The position numbers and the translations under genes are program-made. Positions 62,928 through 64,000 of a DNA stretch of 64,000 nucleotides are shown here, one piece after another. The DNA lies in assembly GCA_027483465.1 (NCBI GenBank), contig JAIXUQ010000108.1, positions 161,806 to 225,805 of the forward strand. Reading direction: 5' to 3'. Position 1 is the first letter of the stretch. Every line of letters starts with the position of its first letter. This DNA comes from Sphingomonadales bacterium (GTDB taxonomy: Bacteria; Pseudomonadota; Alphaproteobacteria; Sphingomonadales; Sphingomonadaceae). The notes under the pieces are model-generated. The model made no database searches, was not told where the DNA came from, and was given only the letters and a program-made list of their open reading frames with translations.

Positions 62928-64000
62928 ATGGGGATGGCCGAACAGGATGCGCCCGGCACCGGGCCGGCGGGGAAGGTGCCTGCCGTGGGCGGCCCCTATG
63001 CCTGGTATGTGCTGGCGCTGCTGGTGCTGGTCTACATCTTCAATTTCATCGACCGGCAGATCCTCTCGATCCTCGCCGAAGACATCAAGCGCGACCTCGG
63101 CCTCAGCGATGCCCAACTGGGCTTCCTCTATGGCACCGCCTTTGCCGTCTTCTACGCGCTGTTCGGCGTGCCGATCGGCCGCCTGGCCGACAATTGGGTG
63201 CGCACCCGCCTGCTCAGCCTCGGCCTCACCTTGTGGTCGGGGATGACCGCGCTGTCCGGCCTGTCAGGCAGCTTCACGCAATTGTCGCTGGCCCGCGTGG
63301 GCGTGGGCGTGGGCGAGGCCACCGCCGGCCCCTCGGCCTATTCGATGATTTCCGATTGGTTCCCCAAGGCGCGGCGCGCCACCGCGCTGTCCATCTATGC
63401 CGCCGGCCTCTATCTCGGCGGCGGCGTCTCGCTGCTGATCGGCGCGGTGGTGGTGAAGGGCTGGAATGCCGCCTATCCCGCCGGCGGGCCGCTGGGCCTG
63501 GTGGGCTGGCAGGCGGCGTTCATGGCGGTGGGCATCCCCGGCCTGCTGCTGGCGCTGTGGGTCGCCACCCTGATCGAGCCGATCCGCGGCCGCGCCGATG
63601 GCCTGCCGCCGCCGCAGCCACTGCCCGGCCGCACCATCATCCGCGCCTTTCTGGCCGACATGGCGAGCGTCCTGCCGCCCTTCACCCTCGTCAACATGGC
63701 GCTGCTCGGCCGCCGCGCACTCATGGAGAATATCGCCGCGCTGGCGCTGGTGGCGGGTCTGGTGGCGGCGCTGGTGCATGTCACCGGGGAGATCCCGCAA
63801 TTCCTGGCGGTCGGCACCGGGCTTTATGCCGTGATCAGTTGGGCACAATCGATCCGCCGGCGCGATCCGCCCACCTGGGAAATGATCTGGGGCACGCCGG
63901 CCTTCGTGCTCACCATCCTGGGCTTCGGCTCGATCAGCTTTGTCGGCTATTCGGTCGGCTTCTGGGCGGCGCCCTATGCCATCCGCAGCTTTGTCGAGCC
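62928..64000 (+). CDS. Spinster-type MFS transporter, 3' end outside window
   Basis: The frame is open from ATG 62928 (or ATG 62934) to the right edge, about 357 codons. After a short cytoplasmic tail, YAWYVLALLVLVYIFNFIDRQILSILAEDIKRDLGLSDAQLGFLYG is the first helix and loop of Spns-like transporters. GRLADNWVRTRLLSLGLTLWSGMTALSG, the Gly-rich VGVGVGEATAGPSAYSMISDWFPKARRATALS and about nine helices are visible. Substrates in this family include lysolipids, sphingolipids and organic acids; none can be assigned. It is 66 bp downstream of the LuxR-type gene and may be under its control. Confidence 0.85.
   Translation, partial: MGMAEQDAPGTGPAGKVPAVGGPYAWYVLALLVLVYIFNFIDRQILSILAEDIKRDLGLSDAQLGFLYGTAFAVFYALFGVPIGRLADNWVRTRLLSLGLTLWSGMTALSGLSGSFTQLSLARVGVGVGEATAGPSAYSMISDWFPKARRATALSIYAAGLYLGGGVSLLIGAVVVKGWNAAYPAGGPLGLVGWQAAFMAVGIPGLLLALWVATLIEPIRGRADGLPPPQPLPGRTIIRAFLADMASVLPPFTLVNMALLGRRALMENIAALALVAGLVAALVHVTGEIPQFLAVGTGLYAVISWAQSIRRRDPPTWEMIWGTPAFVLTILGFGSISFVGYSVGFWAAPYAIRSFVE

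Overview
The window is a GC-rich bacterial chromosome segment, densely packed with genes. It looks like an alphaproteobacterium of the Sphingomonadales type. Pointers are a large TonB-dependent receptor, a DUF2794 protein, an Entner-Doudoroff dehydratase (edd), a PhoX-like protein, PstA and PstC permeases with long N-terminal extensions, an AhpC/AhpD pair instead of AhpF, and frequent ATGA or GTGA start-stop overlaps. I cannot name a genus from sequence alone. I see no insertion sequence, prophage, CRISPR array or rRNA. One tRNA (Val, anticodon CAC) is present.

Region 1 (1-12144) is an exopolysaccharide locus. On the minus strand lie a chain-length determinant (cut by the left edge), a Wza-type export protein and an outer-membrane barrel resembling EpsL. 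Divergently, on the plus strand, lie an unassigned AAA-type ATPase, a possible 32-codon leader ORF, two family 2 glycosyltransferases, a pyruvyl transferase, an EpsD-type peptidyl-prolyl isomerase lipoprotein and the complete dTDP-L-rhamnose set rfbACDB. The EpsE/EpsF/EpsL/EpsD-like combination resembles exosortase-B-associated (methanolan-type) loci. A rhamnose-containing, possibly pyruvylated polymer is the inference.

Region 2 (12192-34934) is mixed housekeeping and catabolism: nhaA, a Dps-like ferritin, a glycine-zipper envelope protein, a PhoX-like protein, an EpmB-type radical SAM enzyme, tRNA-Val with its terminator, lon, a CaiB/BaiF CoA-transferase with an MHS-type transporter, a CrtI-like oxidoreductase, an amino-acid permease, edd, pseudoazurin, an acyl-CoA dehydrogenase / GH42 / DUF2855 string, and an amidohydrolase with a GNAT protein.

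Region 3 (34935-49832) holds a TonB receptor followed by an exported RidA, a SulP transporter with a beta-carbonic anhydrase, a GloC-type hydrolase, bamD with a MAPEG protein, and a redox block. In that block oxyR, a quinone-reductase-like MDR and an aldehyde dehydrogenase run one way, and ahpC-ahpD run the other. EpsC-type serine acetyltransferase, DUF2794 and an SDR follow.

Region 4 (50102-64000) is a complete phosphate regulon on the minus strand (gph-phoR, then a three-repeat Pho box, then pstSCAB-phoU-phoB). After it come glmU-glmS for UDP-GlcNAc, msrA, a LuxR-type regulator without a neighbouring luxI, and an MFS transporter cut by the right edge.

I did not find an unmistakably new system. 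The observations most worth checking are the unassigned ATPase heading the EPS operon, the leader-ORF coupling upstream of the first glycosyltransferase, the GH42-DUF2855 translational coupling, the LuxR solo with an altered ligand-pocket residue, and the hairpins around ahpC/ahpD.
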